A stretch of DNA of 13,542 nt from Paracoccaceae bacterium. GTDB lineage: Bacteria > Pseudomonadota > Alphaproteobacteria > Rhodobacterales > Rhodobacteraceae. The DNA lies in NCBI GenBank assembly GCA_007121115.1, contig SKMI01000294.1:1-13542 (forward strand). Direction: 5' to 3'. Of the stretch, positions 1 through 5,876 are shown one piece after another. The notes under the pieces are model-generated. The model saw only the letters and a list, made by a program, of their open reading frames with translations. It ran no database searches and was not told the origin of the DNA. The number at the start of each line of letters is the position of its first letter. Position 1 is the stretch's first letter. The translations under genes were made by a program, and so were the position numbers.

Positions 1-87
1 CAGCCATGATCCGAACAATCGCACACGCGATGGTGGCCGTGCTTGGCACAGGCATGCGCCGGGTGATCCCGCGTTTCAGGGCACAAG
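1..87. other. left-edge intergenic stretch with two small hairpins
   Basis: No gene is supported here. Past the stop of the glutathione transferase (reading minus) there is an imperfect hairpin at 36-53 (stem GCCGTGC with a one-base bulge, loop TTG). A 5-bp ATCGC/GCGAT stem lies closer to the edge. Neither has a T-tract, so any terminator role is weak. A minus-strand ATG at 7-5 could begin a further gene outside the window. A short plus-strand frame open from the edge to a stop at 118-120 shows no recognisable protein. Confidence 0.3.
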
Positions 88-822
88 TTATACCTCGTCG
101 CCTTTCGCCACGGGCCTGAGCGAGGCGGCGGACTGGTTGAAGAGCACGGTGTTGTTGTCGGCGCGGTGCTGCCCGCGGTTCTGGTCGGACTTGTGCAGGT
201 TGATCGCACGCTGCACCGCCGGGCGTTCCTTGATCCGCGCGCGCCAGTCGGCCACGCGGGGGAAGTCCTCAAGCGAGGCGCCCAGCGGTTTGGCGATGAA
301 GGCCCAGGGAAAGGCCAGCATGTCGGCGATGGAGTAGTCACCGAGGATGTAGTCGCGCTCCGTCAGCCGGTTTTCCAACACGCCGAGGTTGCGATCATAC
401 TCGCCCAGATACCGTTTGAAGCCGTAGTCGCGCTCGCGCTCGGGCGCGTAGTTGCGGAAATGGCTGAGTTGCCCGCCCATGGGCCCCTGATTGCCAACCT
501 GCCAGAACAGCCACTCCATCAATGCTTTACGCGCGCGCAGATCGCTGGCCGGTGGCGCGAACTGCTCGGTCTTGTCAGCGAGATAGAGCAGCACGGCGGC
601 GGATTCGAACACGGTCACCGGCGCATCGCCCCAGCCCTCCTCCGGCGCGTGATCGACGATGGCGGGTATCTTGGCGTTGGGGCTGATGGCCAGAAATTCA
701 GGCGCGAACTGGTCGCCTTCGCTCAGCCGCATCAGCACGCACCGATAGTCGAGGCCCGTTTCCTCCAGCATGATCGCGGCTTTCCAGCCGTTGGGTGTGG
801 GGGCGTAGTAGAGGTCGATCAT
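88..822 (-). CDS. yfcG: YfcG-like glutathione S-transferase family protein (disulfide-bond oxidoreductase type)
   Basis: 244 aa. The N-terminal thioredoxin-like GST domain (about 1-88) opens with MIDLYYAPTPNGWKAA, very close to E. coli YfcG. It keeps Thr9 and Asn11, which in YfcG/YghU take the place of the usual catalytic Tyr/Ser/Cys near glutathione. Further family marks are SPNAKIPAIVDH (about 47-58) and ESAAVLLYLADKT. The all-helical C-terminal domain follows (LFWQVGNQGPM, YSIADMLAFPW). Known YfcG has glutathione-dependent disulfide reductase activity and little classical transferase activity, so a cytoplasmic thiol/disulfide or peroxide role is inferred. It runs about 30 residues past E. 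coli YfcG in a polar tail. Its ATG overlaps the stop of the upstream CoA-transferase (ATGA at 822-819), indicating translational coupling as the last gene of a three-gene set. No good Shine-Dalgarno of its own is visible. Confidence 0.9.
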   Translation of the reverse strand: MIDLYYAPTPNGWKAAIMLEETGLDYRCVLMRLSEGDQFAPEFLAISPNAKIPAIVDHAPEEGWGDAPVTVFESAAVLLYLADKTEQFAPPASDLRARKALMEWLFWQVGNQGPMGGQLSHFRNYAPERERDYGFKRYLGEYDRNLGVLENRLTERDYILGDYSIADMLAFPWAFIAKPLGASLEDFPRVADWRARIKERPAVQRAINLHKSDQNRGQHRADNNTVLFNQSAASLRPVAKGDEV

Positions 823-2027
823 TCGGACAGGTCCTGTACGTCGGTGGCAACACCCTCGGCGATCAGCCGGTCGATTGTCCCGGCATCATATCCCGCCTGC
901 GCCAGCACGTCGCGGGTATCTTCGCCCAGACGCCGCGCGGGGCCAGGGGAGCCCGGCGGTGTGGCCGAGAACTGCGCCGGGGTGCGGGTCTGGCGGATGC
1001 GCCCGGCCTGCGGGTGGTCCTGTTCGAGGATGATGCCGTTGGCTGCAACCTGCGGATGGCGATAGACCTGATCGCGGGTCAGCACCGGCGCGCAGGGCAC
1101 ATCCTCGGCGCTGAGGCGCTGCATCCAGTTGTCGGTCGTGTCCTTGAGCAACTCTGCTTGGGTCAGTTCCAGCCGGGCGGGCTTGTTCTCCTCGCGCGCG
1201 GCGACGGTGGCGAAACGCAGGTCCGTCAGCCAGTCGGGGCGGTTCATGGCCGCCGCGAGGCCCTTCCATGTGCTGTCGGTATGAGCCGAGACCGCCATCC
1301 AGCCATCGGCGGTCTGGTAGATCAATTCGACGAAACTCTGCGCCTGCGCCCCCGCATCCGGCGCGTCTTCGTCGCCCACGAAAGTATGGCCCGCCATGTC
1401 CGAGCTCCACAGGAAGGCCAGCACCGTGTCGAGCATGGAGATCCGCACATGGCTGCCCTCGCCGGTGCGGGCGCGGGCCAGAAGTGCTGCGGTGATCGCC
1501 TGCGCGGTCTGGATGCCGGTCAGCTTGTCGGGCAGGATGGTGCGCACCAGCCGGGGCCGTCCCCCGCCACCCTGCACGCTGGCCAGCGCCGAAAGCGCCT
1601 GGATCAGCGGGTCGTAGACGGGTTTGCCGGCCCACTCCCCCTCGAACCCGAAACCCGCGATGGAGGTGTAGACTATATCCGGCCGCACCGCGCGCACGGC
1701 GTCCTCGCCCAGCCCCAGCCGGTCGATCACACCGGGGCGGAAGTTCTGCACGAAGACGTCGGCGCCCTCGCACAGCCGCAGCAACGCCGCGACCCCGCGC
1801 GGGTCCTTGAGGTTCAGCGTGACCGACTTCTTGCCGCGATTGTTGTTGAGATAGGCCGCCGCGAACCCGCCGCGCCGCCCGGCGACGCGGCGGCTCAGAT
1901 CGCCGCCGTCGGGGTGTTCGATCTTGATCACCTCGGCCCCCTGATCGGCCAGCGTCATGGTCGCCAGCGGGCCCGAGATCATCGTGGTCAGGTCAATGAC
2001 CCGAAAGCCCTGCAAGGGTCCGCGCAT
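819..2027 (-). CDS. class III (CaiB/BaiF) acyl-CoA transferase
   Basis: 402 aa, the usual length for family III CoA-transferases. The family opening is clear: PLQGFRVIDLTTMISGP (4-20) and LADQGAEVIKIEHPDGGDLSR (26-46). Next come NRGKKSVTLNLKDP (63-76) and ADVFVQNFRPGVIDRLGLG (89-107). Asp167 in LPDKLTG aligns with the Asp that forms the aspartyl-CoA thioester in formyl-CoA transferase and serves as a catalytic acid in alpha-methylacyl-CoA racemase. The VYDPLIQAL segment (137-145) sits where racemases carry GHD. This favours a transferase over a racemase, but the acyl substrates cannot be read from sequence. The ATG is preceded by GGAGAG at about 8 nt. The gene starts 46 nt after the dioxygenase stop and overlaps the GST by 4 nt, so the three are probably one operon. 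Cytoplasmic. Confidence 0.9.
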   Translation of the reverse strand: MRGPLQGFRVIDLTTMISGPLATMTLADQGAEVIKIEHPDGGDLSRRVAGRRGGFAAAYLNNNRGKKSVTLNLKDPRGVAALLRLCEGADVFVQNFRPGVIDRLGLGEDAVRAVRPDIVYTSIAGFGFEGEWAGKPVYDPLIQALSALASVQGGGGRPRLVRTILPDKLTGIQTAQAITAALLARARTGEGSHVRISMLDTVLAFLWSSDMAGHTFVGDEDAPDAGAQAQSFVELIYQTADGWMAVSAHTDSTWKGLAAAMNRPDWLTDLRFATVAAREENKPARLELTQAELLKDTTDNWMQRLSAEDVPCAPVLTRDQVYRHPQVAANGIILEQDHPQAGRIRQTRTPAQFSATPPGSPGPARRLGEDTRDVLAQAGYDAGTIDRLIAEGVATDVQDLSE

Positions 2028-2073
2028 CCGGCTGCTCTCCGCTCGGCAGGATCAGACGCCTTCGGCGAAGCGC

Positions 2074-3090
2074 CTAGTTCCGCATCCTGATATCGTCATC
2101 CCAGCGGAACCCGACCCCGCCGCCTTGCCAGACCCCCTCGCCCACCGGGTTGGGTCCGTCGATGCGGACATGCTGCGGCAGGTCGAAGCCGGGAGCAAGG
2201 TCCTGCATACCCTTCACCGTGCTGCGATGCATGATCCGCAGGCCCTGCTGTTCGACCGGCATGTGTGCCTCGGGCGATGCGCGGTGCGCCACGGCCAGGT
2301 TGTCGATGAACACGCAATCGTTTTCGTTGTATTCGAAGGCCGTGGCATAGCCGTTTTCCAGCCCGGCGTTCAGGATATCGTTGTATTCGTGGCACAGCGC
2401 CTTCAACTCGTCGGCGTGCAGCAGGCGGAATGCGTCCTGATCCGGGAGCTTTTCAAGCACCGCGCCGGTCATGCCCAGATGCAGCCAGATGCATTTCTGC
2501 CCGGTGATGGGGTGTTCATGCACCAGCGGATGCACCACACCCGAAGCCGAATTCACCGAGGACAGGCGCCGCCAGCGTTCCTTGCGATCCTCGGGCAGCG
2601 CCTCGTATGCAAGTCCCTGATGCGCGAAATGCGTCCCGCCGCCATTCTCGGCCGGGCGGATGATGTGATAGCCTGAATGCGAGAAGGTCGCGGGCAGGAA
2701 ACTGCCGTCATTGTGCCATTGCGGGCCGACATCGGGGATGCCGTGACGTTCGTCATTCGACAGCCGGAAGATATGTGGATTGCCGCCAGGTGTTTCCGGA
2801 TGCACGCCGTGGGTGCTGTGCAATTCGCGCCCGCCCCAGAGACAGCTTGCGCGCAGGAAGTCCTCGGGCTCCAGTTGGGTTTCGTTCTTGAAGACCAGGA
2901 ACCCGCGCTCGGCCATGATGCGCTCCAATGCGTCGCGCACCTCGGACGGGATGGAGTCGGCGGCGGTCAGGTCGATGCCCGAGACCTCGGCGCCAATCGG
3001 CTCCAGCGGGACGATACGGCCGCCGAAATCTTCGACAATGGCGGCGAGGGATGAATCAATCTTTGGCGATTTCGATAGTTCGATGGTCAA
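2074..3090 (-). CDS. TauD/TfdA-family Fe(II)/2-oxoglutarate-dependent dioxygenase
   Basis: 338 aa. The 2-His-1-carboxylate iron site is visible: His126 and Asp128 in QWHNDGSF, and distal His269 in FIDNLAVAHRAS. The following RIMHRST segment supplies Arg285/Arg289, one of which would bind the 2-oxoglutarate carboxylate, as Arg266 does in TauD. The N-terminal IVPLEPIGAEVSGIDL is the standard opening of the family. These enzymes couple oxidative decarboxylation of 2-oxoglutarate to hydroxylation, often releasing sulfite, an amine or an alcohol; the substrate here is unknown. The start must be TTG: an in-frame stop lies 12-14 nt upstream, and the first internal ATG falls at residue 59, inside the conserved fold. 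It is first in the dioxygenase/CoA-transferase/GST set, which suggests oxidation of an organic acid followed by CoA activation of the product. Confidence 0.9.
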   Translation of the reverse strand: MTIELSKSPKIDSSLAAIVEDFGGRIVPLEPIGAEVSGIDLTAADSIPSEVRDALERIMAERGFLVFKNETQLEPEDFLRASCLWGGRELHSTHGVHPETPGGNPHIFRLSNDERHGIPDVGPQWHNDGSFLPATFSHSGYHIIRPAENGGGTHFAHQGLAYEALPEDRKERWRRLSSVNSASGVVHPLVHEHPITGQKCIWLHLGMTGAVLEKLPDQDAFRLLHADELKALCHEYNDILNAGLENGYATAFEYNENDCVFIDNLAVAHRASPEAHMPVEQQGLRIMHRSTVKGMQDLAPGFDLPQHVRIDGPNPVGEGVWQGGGVGFRWDDDIRMRN

Positions 3091-3094
3091 TGCG

Positions 3095-3104
3095 CACCTC
3101 CTTT
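3095..3104 (-). promoter_or_regulatory. near-perfect Shine-Dalgarno that fixes a TTG start
   Basis: On the minus strand this reads AAAGGAGGTG, almost fully complementary to the 16S anti-SD, 4 nt before TTG at 3090-3088 (6 nt from GGAGG). No ATG or GTG in this frame lies between it and the stop at 3105-3103. This sets the start of the dioxygenase and probably compensates for the weak start codon. Confidence 0.85.
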
Positions 3105-3148
3105 ACTCTTCCGGAGGTAAGAAGCATGCCTTGGCGTTTAAAGCCGTT

Positions 3149-3178
3149 GCGCCGGATTTCCTTCGGCCCCTCCGGCGC
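3149..3178. repeat. perfect 8-bp inverted repeat upstream of the dioxygenase operon
   Basis: Arms GCGCCGGA (3149-3156) and TCCGGCGC (3171-3178) are separated by 14 nt. It lies about 60-90 nt upstream of the TTG start, where promoter elements or an operator would be expected, and between the neighbouring terminator-like hairpin and the gene. There is no T-tract on either side. It could be an operator, a leader hairpin or a GC-rich spacer structure; the sequence does not decide. Confidence 0.4.
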
Positions 3179-3203
3179 CGCAGGCTGCGGGACAGGCCGG
3201 GAC

Positions 3204-3230
3204 AGAGCGCGCCCGTCGGGGGCGCGCTCT
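3204..3230 (-). terminator. strong hairpin after the slipin gene (probable transcription terminator)
   Basis: A perfect 10-bp stem (AGAGCGCGCC / GGCGCGCTCT) with a 7-nt loop, about 30 nt past the slipin stop in the reading direction. It separates the nfeD-slipin pair from the dioxygenase operon. The minus strand lacks a run of T after the stem, so this is a structural call; it may act with Rho or as an RNA 3' stabiliser. Confidence 0.5.
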
Positions 3231-3260
3231 AATTCGAGGGGCTGATGTAAAAACAGTGGC

Positions 3261-4028
3261 TTACCCGGATTTCTTCACTCCGGGCACAAGGCTCGCCATC
3301 TCGGTCGGGAAAGGGAAGACGATGGTCGAGTTCTTGTCCCCGGCAATGAAGTTCAGCGACGACAGGTAGCGCAACTGCATCGCGCCCGGGTCCTTGGACA
3401 TGATCTGGGCGGCCTCCAGCAGTTTCTGCGCGGCCTGCTGTTCGCCATTGGCGTTGATGACCTTGGCGCGGCGTTCGCGCTCGGCCTCGGCCTGCCGGGC
3501 GATGGCGCGGATCATCGACTCGGCGATGTCGACATGCTTGATCTCGACATTGGCGACCTTGATGCCCCAGGCCTCGGTCTGGGTGTCGAGGATCTCCTGA
3601 ATGTCATCGTTCAGCTTGTCGCGCTCGGCCAGGATTTCGTCAAGTTCGTGCTTGCCGAGGACGGCGCGCAGCGTCGTCTGCGCCAGTTCGCTGGTCGCGG
3701 CCATGAAGTTTTCGACCTGGATCGTGGCCTTTTCCGCGTCGATCACCCGGAAATACAGCACCGCCGAGACGTTGACCGACACATTGTCCTTGGAGATCAC
3801 GTCCTGCTTTGGCACGTCCAGCGTGACCGTGCGCAGGTCCACCCGCACCAGTTGCTGGACAAAGGGGATCAGCAGGATCAGCCCCGGCCCCTTGGTGCCG
3901 GTGTAGCGGCCCAGCGTGAAGACCACGGCACGTTCGTATTCGCGCAGCACGCGGATGGCCGAGGCCAGAAAGGCGAGCAGCAGAACGCCGATCACGCCAT
4001 AGAAGCCAAGGTCTGCCAGAATATCCAT
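3261..4028 (-). CDS. slipin / stomatin-like SPFH (band 7) membrane protein
   Basis: 255 aa. One hydrophobic N-terminal segment (about 8-27) anchors it in the membrane. The SPFH domain follows, with REYERAVVFTLGRYTGTKGPGL (29-50), DLRTVTLDVPKQDVISKDNV (64-83) and YFRVIDAEKA. A charged helical coiled-coil stretch (about 170-210, QAEAERERRAKVINANGEQQAA) is typical of oligomerising stomatins. The hydrophobic tail NSTIVFPFPTEM (233-244) matches in position the segment of archaeal slipin PH1511 that is cut by its NfeD partner PH1510. The ATG has GGAGGT 5 nt upstream. It lies 49 nt downstream of the NfeD protease gene and is almost certainly co-transcribed. Inferred role: an oligomeric membrane scaffold working with NfeD in membrane integrity or stress response. 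Confidence 0.93.
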   Translation of the reverse strand: MDILADLGFYGVIGVLLLAFLASAIRVLREYERAVVFTLGRYTGTKGPGLILLIPFVQQLVRVDLRTVTLDVPKQDVISKDNVSVNVSAVLYFRVIDAEKATIQVENFMAATSELAQTTLRAVLGKHELDEILAERDKLNDDIQEILDTQTEAWGIKVANVEIKHVDIAESMIRAIARQAEAERERRAKVINANGEQQAAQKLLEAAQIMSKDPGAMQLRYLSSLNFIAGDKNSTIVFPFPTEMASLVPGVKKSG

Positions 4029-4077
4029 CGGATACCTCCATTTCAGAGTGTTGATGCAGCGCAGCGGCGGGGGACGT

Positions 4078-5526
4078 TCAGTCGGCCCGCTCCACGCGCA
4101 GTTTCAGGCCGGTAAGCCCCGTGACCCGCACCGGATCGCCCGGCGAGAGCGGCGTGTCAGAGATCGCACGCCAACGTTCGGCATGGACCCAGACATGGCC
4201 CTGCCGCCCATCCCAGTCCATCACGTCGCCCTCGGCGCCGATCATCTCCTCGGGGCCGCTGACGACCTTGGCCTTGACCGAACCCATGGCCAGCCGGGCG
4301 ATGATCAGGGTCAGGATCAGCCCGGTGACCGCGATGCCCGCGATCAGCGGCACCGAGACCTCGGCCCCCGGCCCTTCGCCTTCGACCAGGATTGCCGCGC
4401 CGACCACCATGGCCGCCGTCCCGCCGATCCCGAGGATGCCGAAGGAGGGCGCAAACGCCTCGGCAATCAGTAACGCGATGCCCAGCAGGATCAACCCCGC
4501 GCCCGCGATGTTCAGCGGCAGGAGCGCCAGCGCATAAAGCCCCAGCAGCAGGCTTATGCCGCCCACCGTGCCGGGCAGCAGCGCGCCGGGGTTCAGCCCC
4601 TCGAACAGCAGGCCATAGACCCCCACCAGCATCAGGATCAGCGCGACATTGGGGTTGGCGATGAGCGACAGCGCCTGCGTGCGCCAGTCGGGCGTGATCT
4701 GCTCCAGCGTCAGGTCCTCGGTGTCCAGGATCACATCCGCGCCATCCAGTTCCACGGTCATGCCATGCGCCTGCGCCAGCAGATCGCTGACGTCCGAGGC
4801 AACGAAATCGATCACGTTCTGCTCGGCCGCCTCGCTGGCGGTCAGGGTGGCGGCATCGCGGACGGCACGTTCGGCCCATTCGGCGTTGCGCCCGCGCAAT
4901 TCGGCCAGCCCGCGGATGAAGGCGATGGCATCGTTCAGCGCCTTGGCTTCGGCTGCGGACATGCCCGCGGGCCGGTCCTCGGGCGCCGCTTCGGCGCCGT
5001 TGTCATTCTCGCCATTCTCACCGTTTTCGCCGTTCCCGCTGTCTTCCTCGGGCAGGTCAAAGGGGCTCCCTCCGCCGCCCCCGTCACCCATCGGGCTGAC
5101 CGGGGTCGCGGCGCCCAGGCTGGTGGCGGGCGCCATGGCGGCGACGTGGCTGGCATAGGCGATATAGGTGCCAGCACTCGCCGCGCGCGCCCCGCGCGGG
5201 CTGACAAAGGTCGCCACCGGCACCGGCGAGTCCAGGATATCGCGGATGATCTGCCGCGTGGACACCACCAGCCCGCCGGGCGTGTCCAGTTCGATGATCA
5301 CCATGGCCACGCCACGTTCCGCGGCCTCGTTCAGGTTCGCTCGCAGATAATCCGCCGTCGCCGGGCTGATGGCATCGTGCAGTTCGACCACCATCGCCGT
5401 GCGCTCGCGCGGTTCGTAGATGGATTGCGCGGCGATCAGACCGGCCAGACCGACGAAAGCAAGGACCGAGAACAGGGCAAGGCGCAGAAGGCGCGCGGCG
5501 GGTGTGGTGCGATGGTGCTGAATCAT
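4078..5526 (-). CDS. nfeD: long-form NfeD membrane-bound serine protease (ClpP-class, NfeD1b type)
   Basis: 482 aa. An N-terminal signal/anchor spans about 14-34. The ClpP/crotonase-fold protease domain follows: MVIIELDTPGGLVVSTRQI (75-93), catalytic Ser117 in ARAASAGTYIAYASH, and Lys195 in EAKALNDAIAFIRGLAELRGRN, giving the Ser/Lys dyad known for PH1510. A linker rich in Gly and Asn-Gly-Glu (about 146-188) is inserted between Ser and Lys. Four to five membrane segments lie between about 288 and 413 (for example NVALILMLVGVYGLLFE and AGAGLILLGIALLIAEAF). The last ~58 residues form the soluble OB-fold NfeD domain ending LTGLKLRVERAD. Known partners are slipins, and the slipin gene follows immediately. 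The start ATG has no strong Shine-Dalgarno. Alternative annotation: nodulation efficiency protein D. Confidence 0.93.
   Translation of the reverse strand: MIQHHRTTPAARLLRLALFSVLAFVGLAGLIAAQSIYEPRERTAMVVELHDAISPATADYLRANLNEAAERGVAMVIIELDTPGGLVVSTRQIIRDILDSPVPVATFVSPRGARAASAGTYIAYASHVAAMAPATSLGAATPVSPMGDGGGGGSPFDLPEEDSGNGENGENGENDNGAEAAPEDRPAGMSAAEAKALNDAIAFIRGLAELRGRNAEWAERAVRDAATLTASEAAEQNVIDFVASDVSDLLAQAHGMTVELDGADVILDTEDLTLEQITPDWRTQALSLIANPNVALILMLVGVYGLLFEGLNPGALLPGTVGGISLLLGLYALALLPLNIAGAGLILLGIALLIAEAFAPSFGILGIGGTAAMVVGAAILVEGEGPGAEVSVPLIAGIAVTGLILTLIIARLAMGSVKAKVVSGPEEMIGAEGDVMDWDGRQGHVWVHAERWRAISDTPLSPGDPVRVTGLTGLKLRVERAD
4996..5037 (-). repeat. imperfect 9-bp tandem repeat coding for Asn-Gly-Glu units inside nfeD
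   Basis: Residues 164-177 read GNGENGENGENDNG. The units are AACGGCGAA, AACGGTGAG and AATGGCGAG, followed by a degraded AATGAC. Third positions differ among units, so this is an aged tandem array or one kept by selection, not a fresh expansion. It lies in the flexible acidic linker between catalytic Ser117 and Lys195. Confidence 0.75.
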
Positions 5527-5537
5527 TGCGAAGGATC

Positions 5538-5564
5538 ACCTAGACCGGGGCGTATGAATGTCAC
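5538..5564 (-). promoter_or_regulatory. putative nfeD-slipin promoter
   Basis: Minus-strand GTGACA (5564-5559) is a 5/6 match to the -35 hexamer TTGACA. CTAGGT (5543-5538) follows after 15 nt, or TAGGTG after 16. The same CTAGGTG appears upstream of pepN. Transcription would begin only about 5 nt before the ATG, giving a nearly leaderless message; that would fit the poor Shine-Dalgarno. The -10 is a weak match to TATAAT. Confidence 0.35.
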
Positions 5565-5606
5565 ATGGGGACGGCAAGGGCGCGGCTCAACACCGCAGGG
5601 CTGACC

Positions 5607-5673
5607 GCGCGCGCAGCGCGCCCGGCCCAACGGGAGGAGGGGCGCGCAAGCGGCCCGACGACGGGCGGGAGCC
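5607..5673 (+). repeat. intergenic hairpin repeat, copy A (partly diverged)
   Basis: Hairpin I is GCGCGC-gca-GCGCGC (5607-5621). It runs into the conserved core GCCCGGCCCAAC (5620-5631). A 30-nt variable middle follows, then the conserved end CGGGCGGGAGCC (5662-5673). The two 12-mers match copies B and C exactly, with spacing 30 here against 31 and 32 nt there. The middle hairpin found in B and C is largely lost. Confidence 0.8.
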
Positions 5674-5832
5674 TTCCTTGACCGCAGCGCCGCGCCGCCC
5701 CTCGCCTTTGCACTGCCTTCTGCGCAGCGTCGGCGTCGCATCGGGCATTGCCGGACACGAAGGTGCGAGGGCTGCACAGGGCAGCAATCCGTTGCCATGT
5801 CACGCCGCGCAGAGCATCCTGCGCGCGGAGGA

Positions 5833-5866
5833 TTCGGACAGGGGGCGCCCCGGAATTGTCCCCGAA
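5833..5866 (+). promoter_or_regulatory. leader hairpin just upstream of the CDF transporter, partly covering its ribosome site
   Basis: TTCGGACA (5833-5840) can pair with TGTCC-CC-GAA (5857-5866, two-base bulge), enclosing the palindrome GGGGCGCCCC (5842-5851). The 3' arm overlaps the first bases of the putative Shine-Dalgarno GAAGGA (5864-5869). This could restrain translation, but in a sequence this GC-rich it could also be chance. Confidence 0.3.
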
Positions 5867-5876
5867 GGATGGCCGC

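Larger units (their letters stand above)
5527..5876. other. divergent intergenic region between nfeD and the CDF transporter (350 nt)
   Basis: No supportable gene. From left to right it holds a putative nfeD promoter (5538-5564), copy A of the intergenic hairpin repeat (5607-5673), about 150 nt with nothing recognisable (5674-5832), and a hairpin-forming leader next to the CDF start (5833-5866). Open frames crossing it are compositionally biased and resemble no protein. A clear plus-strand promoter for the transporter was not found. Confidence 0.6.

Noticed and set aside
3..120. Plus-strand frame open from the left edge to 120
   Set aside because: Short, Arg-rich, overlaps the 3' end of the GST gene, no recognisable C-terminus.
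5607..5673. Repeat copies as a CRISPR array or insertion sequence ends
   Set aside because: Copies are kilobases apart, in mixed orientation, with no spacers, no transposase and no target-site duplication that I could see.
5748..5876. 43-codon extension of the CDF gene
   Set aside because: Composition is unlike the rest of the protein, it has no membrane or family similarity, and GAAGGA sits 7 nt before ATG 5877.
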